From IMG/VR virus record IMGVR_UViG_3300046012_000279, positions 1 through 24,440 of that record: 24,440 bases of DNA; one strand, written 5' to 3'. The stretch comes from a virus. Both the position numbers and the translations under genes were made by a program. Positions 1-5,101 of this stretch are shown here, one piece after another. The notes beneath the pieces were generated by a model. The model was not told where the DNA came from. It made no database searches and saw only the letters and a list, made by a program, of their open reading frames with translations. Positions within the stretch are counted from its first letter, which is position 1. Every line of letters starts with the position of its first letter.

Positions 1-134
1 ACTCATGCGTGCTTCGATTGAGATTTTATTCAGCAGTGGCGATTCTAACGTCACGAATCGTAGCGGGACTTTCTTTTTCACTGCGCTTGATTTTCAGAGA
101 GCTTGTACTCTGTAGCTTCTTGGCTACAAGAATG

Positions 135-163
135 AGTCTAGGAGCCTGCCAAAGAGTTGTCAA
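135..163 (-). promoter_or_regulatory. Putative sigma70-type promoter reading left out of the window
   Basis: On the - strand a perfect TTGACA box (158-163) is followed by exactly 17 bases and TAGACT (135-140), a 4/6 match to TATAAT. It lies just past the stop of the last leftward small gene, so it would drive genes beyond the left edge. The same design, TTGACA-17-TAnACT, occurs at 3091-3119. This is seen by eye only; no start site is known. Confidence 0.4.
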
Positions 164-178
164 GGGTAATTGTCGAGG

Positions 179-192
179 AATAAGGGCTTATT
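179..192. promoter_or_regulatory. 14-bp palindrome, possible operator
   Basis: AATAAG-GG-CTTATT is a perfect 6-bp inverted repeat with a 2-bp centre. It sits next to a second - strand TTGACA box (193-198), which has a weak -10-like GACAAT 18 bases away (169-174). It could be an operator inside a promoter spacer. It also overlaps the stop codon of the 47-residue gene, so it may be chance. Confidence 0.22.
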
Positions 193-331
193 TGTCAAGG
201 AGTTGCAAGAAATGCCGGGGAAGGGGGAAGAGCTGTTCCCCGGCGTAGACTCCCCAAATGAATCCTCCCCACAGCGAGAATCCGGCGATTAGTGGCCAGC
301 AGACTTGCATGATTCTCTGAAATTCAGTCAC
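188..331 (-). CDS. Small putative membrane protein (47 aa, GTG start)
   Basis: A 47-codon ORF starts with GTG inside a GTGA overlap with the stop codon of the upstream gene, the usual sign of translational coupling. Residues about 10-30 (from CWPLIAGFSL to GVYAG) are hydrophobic and rich in Trp, Gly and Phe, and look like one transmembrane segment; a short amphipathic tail ends in LQLLDK. No family is recognised. A small inner-membrane role is inferred only from this segment. A later in-frame ATG (codon 8) would still leave the hydrophobic part. It is the last gene of the leftward cluster in the window. Confidence 0.5.
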   Translation of the reverse strand: MTEFQRIMQVCWPLIAGFSLWGGFIWGVYAGEQLFPLPRHFLQLLDK

Positions 332-474
332 GATTCATTTCTCCTCTGGTTTGCCTGAACGATGGCTTCATAAAGCTGGTCGATGTCCAATTCATCCAAC
401 TTCCAGCCTTCGTATATGTCCTGGGCGCGATCTAGCCCTTTGCCGATTTCTTCCTTCGTGAATTTCTCTTCCAT
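328..474 (-). CDS. Small acidic hypothetical protein (48 aa)
   Basis: ATG at 474 follows an AAGGAGG Shine-Dalgarno and gives a 48-residue, charged, mainly helical protein (MEEKFTKEEIGKG at the N-terminus, NQRRNES at the C-terminus). The reading frame stays open far upstream, to 1296, but that extension runs antisense-like through the Cys-rich gene in another frame and looks non-coding, so the short form is preferred. A GTG at 510 with GGAGG upstream would add 12 residues. Its stop overlaps the GTG of the next small gene. Function unknown. Confidence 0.6.
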   Translation of the reverse strand: MEEKFTKEEIGKGLDRAQDIYEGWKLDELDIDQLYEAIVQANQRRNES

Positions 475-572
475 GATTATTTCCCCTCCTTGGACTTCGC
501 TATCAGCCACGCTCCTACCTCCCCAACCTTTTATTTTCAGGCTTTCCGCTCGAACGTTTGTGTCAGTGGGTC

Positions 573-659
573 CTAAGCCCGCCGTGAGCATCGCTCGTGT
601 TCGGAGTGGCAGTGCAGCGAGCGGCATATGATGAATGTAGCCTTGACTATCCTGTTCAT
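573..659 (-). CDS. Possible 28-aa ORF coupled to the Cys-rich gene
   Basis: The ATG overlaps the stop codon of the Cys-rich gene as ATGA, as at several other junctions in this cluster. The product would be 28 residues with three Cys and three His (CRSLHCHSEHERC), which could bind a metal. The position is favourable, but the length gives no statistical support and no family is recognised. From here to 475 no other gene is visible. Confidence 0.27.
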   Translation of the reverse strand: MNRIVKATFIICRSLHCHSEHERCSRRA

Positions 660-1333
660 TTGCTTCCTTTCTGAGTTGCAGCGGAAGAGTGCCAAGAATC
701 GGGACATTCCCATTTAAGGTTGCGCATGTTGACGTGGAAGGTTTGCGGATTAGCGCTTCCGCAGGTTGGGCATTGTTCGGGCGTGGGCGAGGCTTGCTCT
801 GACGTGCGACAGCCATGCGGCCAAGCACAGAACGCAACCTTGCAAGTATTCGGGTCTGTAGTGCATTGTTCCTGAACATGAGAAAGTATAGGCACCCCTC
901 CGTCATGGCAAGGGCATCCGCACTCTCTCCCGCACCAGCATCGGCATTCTGCGAGTTTGGCTTCCAGTCCCAAGTTGGGCGTGACCTGTGGGGTAGCCGC
1001 CAATCTGTGACTTCCGGATACCCACAGTTCAGAGCATTTCTCGCAGTACCATTGTTCTTTGGAAGTTGCCACCGGCCCAACTTCGCCCGCCGATAGAGCC
1101 GTTCCGCATTTTGGGCAGCGCGGTTGGGGTGCCGGAGCCGTACAATTCGCCGCATACTTTTCGGCAAAGTCGAATACATCCCAGAGGGGCATACACAGCA
1201 CGTCTTCAGCAATAGATTGCGCTGGGGATGCTCTCCGTACTCCAGCCCAGCCCGAAGCATCCTCCGGGTGATTCGGTCGTGGCACGTTGACAACATTGGT
1301 CGCGTTGGCTTCGTAGAATTCTTTTGCGCTCAT
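656..1333 (-). CDS. Cysteine-rich multi-zinc-binding hypothetical protein (225 aa)
   Basis: The start is set at ATG 1333 because a GGAG/AGGAG ribosome binding site lies 5-6 bases upstream; an earlier in-frame start at 1369 lacks this. The protein starts MSAKEFYEAN. It has a first zinc-ribbon pair CPKC (73-76) and CEKC (97-100), a very dense cluster C130-x-C-x-C-x3-C-x-C-x-CH to 143, a group at C157, C164, C169 and C175, and a last CPTC (188-191) with C210 and a His. Three or four metal sites are inferred. Such multi-ribbon proteins occur in phage accessory regions, but no exact family or function is recognised. Much of the frame opposite it is open, but only by chance. Confidence 0.7.
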   Translation of the reverse strand: MSAKEFYEANATNVVNVPRPNHPEDASGWAGVRRASPAQSIAEDVLCMPLWDVFDFAEKYAANCTAPAPQPRCPKCGTALSAGEVGPVATSKEQWYCEKCSELWVSGSHRLAATPQVTPNLGLEAKLAECRCWCGRECGCPCHDGGVPILSHVQEQCTTDPNTCKVAFCAWPHGCRTSEQASPTPEQCPTCGSANPQTFHVNMRNLKWECPDSWHSSAATQKGSK

Positions 1334-1420
1334 TTGCGCTCCTCTCCCCCCAGCAAGACCGCTGGTCACAGTTGGGTCATTCCGTGAAGCGCCTCGTCAA
1401 TAGTGCCGATGACCTTCTCT

Positions 1421-1507
1421 CTAGGCTCTATCTACTCCGATAGAGAACAGGTCAATAGACATCTCGGCATTCAGTTCGACCAGCAGTTGCGCCGCAGTAG
1501 TTACCAT
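1421..1507 (-). CDS. Possible 28-aa ORF with a good ribosome binding site
   Basis: On the - strand TGAGGAGAT lies 6 bases before ATG 1507, and the frame runs 28 codons (MVTTAAQLLVELNAEM at the start) to TAG. The peptide is helical and amphipathic. Its clear Shine-Dalgarno is the only support. It fills most of the gap between the 63-residue gene and the Cys-rich gene. Confidence 0.33.
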   Translation of the reverse strand: MVTTAAQLLVELNAEMSIDLFSIGVDRA

Positions 1508-1567
1508 AGAAATCTCCTCAGTTATTTGATGAAGCGCTCAGCTATATTAGTGACTTACAAAACCTTG

Positions 1568-1759
1568 TCAAGGGCGTATGTTGTCTAACTCTGCCAGGGC
1601 TAAATTAAGCTCTTCTAGCTCTATGCAGCGTTCATGGCAGAACTGGGACTTATAGACTTCCATATTGAACAGAGGCTCTTTCATCAGCACAAGATTCTCA
1701 CGGAGTATAAACTCGAATGCGCAGGCGCGAACGATTTCCAAGCGATGCTCAGGAGTCAT
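1568..1759 (-). CDS. Small hypothetical protein (63 aa)
   Basis: The ATG at 1759 overlaps the stop codon of the 44-residue zinc-finger gene (ATGA) and lies 6 bases after AAGGAG, so this start is preferred to the in-frame ATG at 1780. The product begins MTPEHRLEIVRACAF and ends LALAELDNIRP; it is acidic and predicted helical, with three Cys. No family is recognised. It is co-transcribed with its neighbours, judging by the chain of 1-4 base overlaps. Confidence 0.55.
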   Translation of the reverse strand: MTPEHRLEIVRACAFEFILRENLVLMKEPLFNMEVYKSQFCHERCIELEELNLALAELDNIRP

Positions 1760-1890
1760 AGCTTCTCCTTCATGCTGCACTTGCTACAGCGCTGATATAG
1801 GGCGAAGTCGCTATGCGGTGAGTCAGTCCAGATGAATGTGTGTCCCGTGACGCCGCATAGCCACTGACGGAAACGCCGAAGTGTTTTCAT
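1756..1890 (-). CDS. Small zinc-finger protein, DUF1660-like (44 aa)
   Basis: A 44-codon ORF, easily missed because of its size, linked by ATGA overlaps to the genes on both sides. It has the layout C12-G-V-T-GH17 and, after 18 residues, RC35-S-K-C38, with a basic N-terminus (MKTLRRFRQWLCG). The pattern C-x4-H followed by CxxC is typical of tiny phage zinc-binding proteins such as DUF1660, whose role is unknown. Family membership is inferred from this pattern alone. Confidence 0.6.
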   Translation of the reverse strand: MKTLRRFRQWLCGVTGHTFIWTDSPHSDFALYQRCSKCSMKEKL

Positions 1891-2069
1891 ATCTTCCCTC
1901 GTTTCTGAAATTCAGCGAGAGCCTCCAGCTCTGACAGAGGTACCCAGCTGCACAGCACCGAAAACTGCTGTTCCTGTGGTAAGTGCTCCAAAGACTTCAG
2001 CAGGCTCTTTACCGCAGCCTCACGTCTGGTTAGAACACAGTCAATGGCCTTGTTAATCATTACGCTCAT
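1887..2069 (-). CDS. Small hypothetical protein (60 aa)
   Basis: ATG at 2069 overlaps the stop of the preceding gene as ATGA, and its own stop overlaps the ATG of the 44-residue gene. The 60-residue product (MSVMINKAIDCVLTRREAAV at the start) is predicted all-helical. The second Met at codon 4 is a possible alternative start. No family is recognised; the tight packing on both sides is the main evidence that it is real. Confidence 0.55.
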   Translation of the reverse strand: MSVMINKAIDCVLTRREAAVKSLLKSLEHLPQEQQFSVLCSWVPLSELEALAEFQKRGKI

Positions 2070-2284
2070 GCCGCCCTCCGATCTTTACCTCGTCTACGTT
2101 CTTTTTTCTCGCATACCTGTTCCAGCAGTGTGGCGGGAGACCCGCTCCAACAGTGGCATACCGAGCATCTCCAGATGTTAGTCAGCTCGGACATGCCTAC
2201 GTACTTGCCACCGCTGTAGGAGCGGTATCTCCAGCGGGGCAGGAATACGAGGGTGCATCTGACTTCAGCGGGAACTTGCTTCAT
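2066..2284 (-). CDS. Small basic hypothetical protein (72 aa)
   Basis: The chosen ATG at 2284 overlaps the stop of the winged-helix gene as TGATG; a longer in-frame version from 2371 would overlap that gene by almost 90 bases and is less likely. The product has a CSVCHCW cysteine group near residues 43-49 and a strongly basic tail (KKERRRGKDRRAA), suggesting metal and nucleic-acid binding, but this is inference. No family is recognised. Confidence 0.55.
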   Translation of the reverse strand: MKQVPAEVRCTLVFLPRWRYRSYSGGKYVGMSELTNIWRCSVCHCWSGSPATLLEQVCEKKERRRGKDRRAA

Positions 2285-3042
2285 CAGTCTTCTCCTGTAA
2301 TGTCGATAACGTCTGGGTCCAGCTTGTCCGGCTGAGCAGGCAGCGAATAGTTGTTGATGTCGTACCAGCACAACTTCCCGTTTATAACCGTCTTAGGTAT
2401 CATGTGGCCCAGTCTGTAGCGGGCGTTAAAAACTACGTGCGACGACCATTTCTTCTCTTCCCAGGCTTTCTTTAATACGTCATCTTCAGGCACGGGACCG
2501 TTCTCAAGTACACTTTCCAACCACTCCTGCACCTCTGGCCCTCCCCAGACCCAATACCAATGACCGTCTATGAGAACATTTTTAATCTCCATCTCTTTAC
2601 GCGCTGTAGAGATTGCTTTACCCGTAGTGTGAATGTGCAGTCCGCGCAGATAGTCTCGGGCGTCAAGAGCAGAAGAACAGTAGTTGGAATAGCGGGATAG
2701 ATACTCGGTCAGCTGCTCTTGAGCCTCTTCAGCGTGACGCTGAGTAAAGTCTTGAGGGGCTTTGTAGGCATTGCCCTTATTGTGAACGTGACGCGCTGAC
2801 ATGTACTCAAGAGCTTCGGCAAGCGTACGTTTGGGATACATCCAGTACCATCGCCCAGCGATCTTCTGTGATATTACGCCCAGCGCCCTGCGTGCTCGGA
2901 TGATGCTGACGTGCGAACCACTGACCTGTTCAAGAGCTTCAGCGGATGCGATCTTTGGTTTTCTACCCGTGGTGTATTTGGGAAAGAGACGGTGAATCTG
3001 CCGAATAATTTGGGTAACTCGCTTGCGGTCTTTTATTCGCAT
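2284..3042 (-). CDS. Protein with three winged-helix-like repeats, possible repressor or initiator (252 aa)
   Basis: First gene of the leftward cluster, 48 bases downstream of the promoter at 3091-3119. Three related segments can be aligned by eye: residues 33-69 (ending AGRWYWMYP), 125-166 (ending DGHWYWVWG) and 187-228 (ending NGKLCWYD). Each has a helical stretch, a pattern like ARxxLGxI, then a hydrophobic strand with G-x-W-Y-W. This resembles the small winged-helix modules at the C-terminus of phage and plasmid AAA/primase proteins (ARKxLGV...GxWYWxLP). DNA binding is therefore likely, and repeated DNA sites lie just upstream. No ATPase or nuclease motif is visible. Whether it represses, activates or starts replication is unknown. 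Confidence 0.65.
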   Translation of the reverse strand: MRIKDRKRVTQIIRQIHRLFPKYTTGRKPKIASAEALEQVSGSHVSIIRARRALGVISQKIAGRWYWMYPKRTLAEALEYMSARHVHNKGNAYKAPQDFTQRHAEEAQEQLTEYLSRYSNYCSSALDARDYLRGLHIHTTGKAISTARKEMEIKNVLIDGHWYWVWGGPEVQEWLESVLENGPVPEDDVLKKAWEEKKWSSHVVFNARYRLGHMIPKTVINGKLCWYDINNYSLPAQPDKLDPDVIDITGED

Positions 3043-3090
3043 ATTTGCTCTGAATGCTGAGAAGTTCGCTCTTAGTGTACAAGAATGTGC

Positions 3091-3119
3091 AGTTTAGTGT
3101 GGTGACGTAGAGGTGTCAA
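3091..3119 (-). promoter_or_regulatory. Putative promoter of the leftward gene cluster
   Basis: On the - strand TTGACA (3114-3119, perfect) is separated by exactly 17 bases from TAAACT (3091-3096, 4/6 match to TATAAT). The predicted start would be about 40 bases before the ATG of the winged-helix gene. No transcription data exist; the call rests on box quality, spacing and position. Confidence 0.55.
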
Positions 3120-3165
3120 TAACATTGATCCTTTCTCTTTTTATAGCTGTTTCAACCCTATATCT

Positions 3166-3210
3166 ATTGAGATGACCCACATACATATACTTATTGAGAT
3201 GACCCACATA
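3166..3210 (+). repeat. Left pair of 27-bp-spaced direct repeats
   Basis: ATTGAGATGACCCACATA occurs twice, at 3166-3183 and 3193-3210, start to start 27 bp. The pair faces an inverted pair at 3267-3309 with the same spacing. Possible roles are operator or iteron sites for a DNA-binding protein, such as the neighbouring triple winged-helix protein. Confidence 0.85.
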
Positions 3211-3266
3211 CCAAGATTAAAAATAGCCAAATGAGATGTAAGAGTACATTTCAACTCTTCAAACTT

Positions 3267-3309
3267 TGTGGGTCATCTCAATGAATTGAGGATTGTGGGT
3301 CATATCAAT
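3267..3309 (-). repeat. Right pair of the same repeats, inverted
   Basis: TGTGGGTCATCTCAAT (3267-3282) and TGTGGGTCATATCAAT (3294-3309, one mismatch) are reverse complements of the left-pair motif, again 27 bp start to start. The array is thus a large inverted repeat about 56 bp apart, centred near 3238. The centre holds an imperfect hairpin of its own (GAGATGT and ACATTTC, 3233-3252). Confidence 0.85.
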
Positions 3310-3477
3310 GAGTAGAAGGTTGAATAATGGGGGTAAAGTGAATAGGAATACGATAGATATTAAGTAAAAGGCAAATTGAGTATACATACACAGAAGGGTG
3401 CAGTACGCGCGAGACGAGGCTTTCATCCATATCCTTTTTTAGGATGAGGTTAGGCTTAGGTTATCGGAATAAAGGGA
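3310..3477. other. AT-rich spacer with one small hairpin, no gene
   Basis: No credible ORF is seen. The left part is AT-rich. TCATCC (3423-3428) and GGATGA (3442-3447) can pair around a loop that contains a run of six T. A stretch like this beside iteron-type repeats would suit an origin or control region, but nothing proves it. Confidence 0.4.
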
Positions 3478-3506
3478 TTGACCAAGGCGAGGGGAAACCA
3501 TATCTT
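3478..3506 (+). promoter_or_regulatory. Putative rightward promoter
   Basis: TTGACC (3478-3483, 5/6 match) is followed by exactly 17 bases and TATCTT (3501-3506, 4/6 match). The start would be near 3513. It is divergent from the leftward promoter at 3091-3119, with the repeat array between them, and it precedes a structured leader and a terminator. Confidence 0.5.
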
Positions 3507-3593
3507 TCTCGCAATGGAATCTCTCTTCATGTCGCCGATGGCCCAAGCTGGCGCTAAGCCGTCGGCGGCGAATAACTCCTCGGAGGTGATCTT

Positions 3594-3608
3594 ATGCGGG
3601 ATCGGTAG
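3594..3608 (+). CDS. Possible leader peptide, four codons (MRDR)
   Basis: GGAGGTGATC (3582-3591) is fully complementary to the 3' end of 16S rRNA and sits 7 bases (counted from GGAGG) before ATG CGG GAT CGG TAG. The stop codon lies in the loop of the CGGG/CCCG hairpin, about 45 bases before the terminator. A ribosome on this tiny ORF could change the folding of the leader. The peptide is too short for other support. Confidence 0.25.
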   Translation: MRDR

Positions 3609-3653
3609 CCCGTCTGATATATCGAATCAATCCAAATGGGGTACGCAAGAGAG

Positions 3654-3685
3654 AGGGTCGGCTGATCAGTCGGCCCTTTGTTTTG
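3654..3685 (+). terminator. Intrinsic terminator upstream of the terminase operon
   Basis: AGGGTCGGCTGA (3654-3665) pairs with TCAGTCGGCCCT (3666-3677) along the whole length with two G-U wobbles; the central four bases form the loop. TTGTTTTG follows directly. It lies upstream of the structural genes, so readthrough or antitermination would be needed unless another promoter lies downstream. Confidence 0.65.
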
Positions 3686-3745
3686 TCTGTCCCAGTTCTA
3701 ATCAGTAACAAAGGTACAACTTATTCCCTCCGAGTCTTGTGGCTT

Positions 3746-3770
3746 GGAGGTGATCTCAACCTCGATCATG
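3746..3770 (+). promoter_or_regulatory. Shine-Dalgarno hidden in a small hairpin
   Basis: GGAGGTGATC (3746-3755), the same ten bases as at 3582-3591, precedes ATG 3768 by 17 bases from GGAGG, longer than usual. GAGGT (3747-3751) can pair with ACCTC (3759-3763) across a 7-base loop and would mask it. This could lower or control translation of the next gene. Confidence 0.3.
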
Positions 3771-4154
3771 CGAGTAGGAATTCTCACGGCTGCACAGCCT
3801 CCCGATACACCATACAGTCAAGCCTCGCGCTTTGTCTCCAAGAAAGCGGTAAAAGCGCTGCTCGTATCACTGTGTAAGCGTGTTGCTGGGCGTGCCGAGG
3901 TCATCCAAGAGCGTGCCAGCGTAGAAATACGAGTAGTCAGAGTCATACCTACTATTGTGGAAAAACAGTACGCCCGCAAGGCTTTGAGCAATCGCATAGT
4001 CAAGAAGGCGCTGCCTGAACCCGAGACTAACCCCAACCTGGACATGGCCTATCCCGAGGCGGGACGCACCAGCGTGCGACATAAGCATGAAGCTATGTTG
4101 AGAGAGTGCCAGGCGGCTAAGCGGCGCAATGCAGCTAATAAGGGAGCACAGTAG
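3768..4154 (+). CDS. Basic hypothetical protein upstream of the small terminase (128 aa)
   Basis: The frame is open from TTG 3744, but ATG 3768 is preferred; the only Shine-Dalgarno is the hairpin-masked GGAGGTGATC upstream. The product starts MRVGILTAAQPPDTPYS and is rich in Lys and Arg, with helical stretches to the C-terminal AAKRRNAANKGAQ. It ends three bases before the small terminase start, so the two are likely co-translated. No family is recognised; nucleic-acid binding is possible from its charge only. Confidence 0.55.
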   Translation: MRVGILTAAQPPDTPYSQASRFVSKKAVKALLVSLCKRVAGRAEVIQERASVEIRVVRVIPTIVEKQYARKALSNRIVKKALPEPETNPNLDMAYPEAGRTSVRHKHEAMLRECQAAKRRNAANKGAQ

Positions 4155-4156
4155 GT

Positions 4157-4738
4157 GTGGCAGGCAGCCCTCTCAAGAAGCTGCGCAAGAAGCTCCAGGA
4201 TGCCGATGAGTTTGGGCTCGATCCGCGGGACAGGGAATTCGTTGATGTGTGGTTCGCCTTCAAGGACGTCACCCGGGCCCTTCATAAAGCATACGGCCCC
4301 AAGGCGGGCAACATCAGCAGCCGCATCTTTGCCAAGCCCGCGGTGCAGACCTACATCGCCCACTTACAGAAAGAACAGCGGCAGCGCTATCCGCACCAAC
4401 ATGAGTGGGTCATCGACCAGCTGCTCTACATCCTCGGCTTTCGTAACAAGATGCTTACCGACGCCGATGGCGCCCCTCTCCCTCTACATGAATGGCCGGA
4501 CGCTGTCGATGCCGCGGTGCAGTCCATCAAGCGTAAGGACTACTTTGAGGGACACGGGGAAGAGCGTGACCTCGTCGGAGAGATTGTGGAAATCAAGACC
4601 TACTCGAAGACTGAAGCCGCACACATGCTGCTCCGCTACTTCGGTGTGGAGAACGGACGCGGCGGCAGCCAAGGCGACCGCTTGAATGAGGTCATCGCCG
4701 CTATGCGTGAAGGGCCGGTAGAACGTGCGAAGAAGTAA
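4157..4738 (+). CDS. terS: Terminase small subunit, Terminase_2-like (193 aa)
   Basis: Recognises phage DNA and hands it to the large subunit for cutting and packaging. A GTG start at 4157 follows GGGAG by about ten bases. Residues about 20-75 match the usual DNA-binding front part of the family: LDPRDREFVDVWFAF, then a helix-turn-helix-like region with HKAYGPKAGNISSRIFAKPAVQ, equivalent to the GYSPKTA...RLLRKPEV pattern of TerS proteins. The C-terminal part (KTEAAHMLLRYFGVENG) matches the helical segment seen in this family (ALxxLGKHxGM). Position before the large subunit supports the call. Confidence 0.8.
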   Translation: MAGSPLKKLRKKLQDADEFGLDPRDREFVDVWFAFKDVTRALHKAYGPKAGNISSRIFAKPAVQTYIAHLQKEQRQRYPHQHEWVIDQLLYILGFRNKMLTDADGAPLPLHEWPDAVDAAVQSIKRKDYFEGHGEERDLVGEIVEIKTYSKTEAAHMLLRYFGVENGRGGSQGDRLNEVIAAMREGPVERAKK

Positions 4739-4779
4739 GGGCTGGTTGGCCTGTCATCCTATTGAGAGGCAGATAGTCG

Positions 4780-4896
4780 GTGAAGAAGCTGACCCATATA
4801 GAGGCATGGTTCCTGCATATGAGAGAGCGAGCCAGAATACAGGGTATTCATCTGGAGCCGCTGTCAATCAGCGAGATATTAAGGTACGGCTGGTAA
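4780..4896 (+). CDS. Small hypothetical protein (38 aa)
   Basis: GTG at 4780 with AGAGG upstream gives MKKLTHIEAWFLHMRER at the start and ISEILRYGW at the end. A competing 61-codon frame (4725-4910) covers the same bases but starts inside the terminase gene, has lower third-base GC and reads less like a protein. The 38-residue version is preferred. Function unknown. Confidence 0.45.
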   Translation: MKKLTHIEAWFLHMRERARIQGIHLEPLSISEILRYGW

Positions 4897-4909
4897 AAAG
4901 GAGACGGTA

Positions 4910-5098
4910 ATGGATTACTTCGTGTTGACCACCAAGAGCGGCGGCTACTTCCGCATTAACAGTATAGTCCGCTGTAAAGATAGCAAGGGAGATGATGTCC
5001 TTCAGGCCACTTGCTCGGGGAAAGCTTTTATGATCGAGATGCGCAATGTAGCCGGCATCTTCCCTACTACCGTGTCTCTGGGATCAGTCGTAAGCTAA
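4910..5098 (+). CDS. Small hypothetical protein (62 aa)
   Basis: ATG 4910 follows AAAAAGGAGA by a suitable distance. The product (MDYFVLTTKSGGYFRINSIV at the start) looks like a compact beta-strand protein, with alternating hydrophobic residues and several Gly, and ends IFPTTVSLGSVVS. It lies between the terminase genes, a common place for tiny phage ORFs. No family is recognised. Confidence 0.6.
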   Translation: MDYFVLTTKSGGYFRINSIVRCKDSKGDDVLQATCSGKAFMIEMRNVAGIFPTTVSLGSVVS

Positions 5099-5101
5099 CC
5101 A

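Larger units (their letters stand above)
3513..3685 (+). ncRNA. Candidate structured leader or small RNA, about 170 nt
   Basis: Between the rightward promoter and the terminator lies a stretch with strong potential structure. CGCCGATGG (3533-3541) pairs with CCGTCGGCG (3559-3567) with one G-U, extendable by three weaker pairs on the outside. CGGG (3597-3600) pairs with CCCG (3609-3612). A promoter, structured body and intrinsic terminator in sequence fit either a stand-alone small RNA or an attenuated leader of the terminase operon. No known RNA family is recognised. Confidence 0.4.

Noticed and set aside
9-248. 79-codon + strand ORF at the left edge
   Set aside because: It is antisense to the 47-residue gene and a promoter, has no Shine-Dalgarno and low protein likeness.
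475-1296. Long N-terminal extension of the 48-residue gene to give 322 codons
   Set aside because: It overlaps the Cys-rich gene in another frame and reads like random sequence; the short form has its own AAGGAGG.
3166-3309. Ends of an insertion sequence or MITE
   Set aside because: The motifs point ...CCCACA toward the centre from both sides, opposite to the usual TGT...ACA outer ends, and no transposase or target duplication is visible. An IS21-like origin was considered but not supported.
3166-3309. CRISPR array
   Set aside because: Only four copies, in two orientations, with 11-bp gaps and no cas genes.
3513-3685. tRNA or tmRNA in the leader
   Set aside because: No cloverleaf, T-loop or CCA-end pattern could be drawn; stems are of other types.
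3478-3708. 76-codon + strand ORF with a TTG start
   Set aside because: Its start coincides with the -35 box of a good promoter and it reads through a perfect terminator hairpin; no protein pattern is seen.
4725-4910. 61-codon ORF overlapping the end of the small terminase
   Set aside because: Lower third-base GC and a poor start; the 38-codon frame at 4780-4896 fits better.
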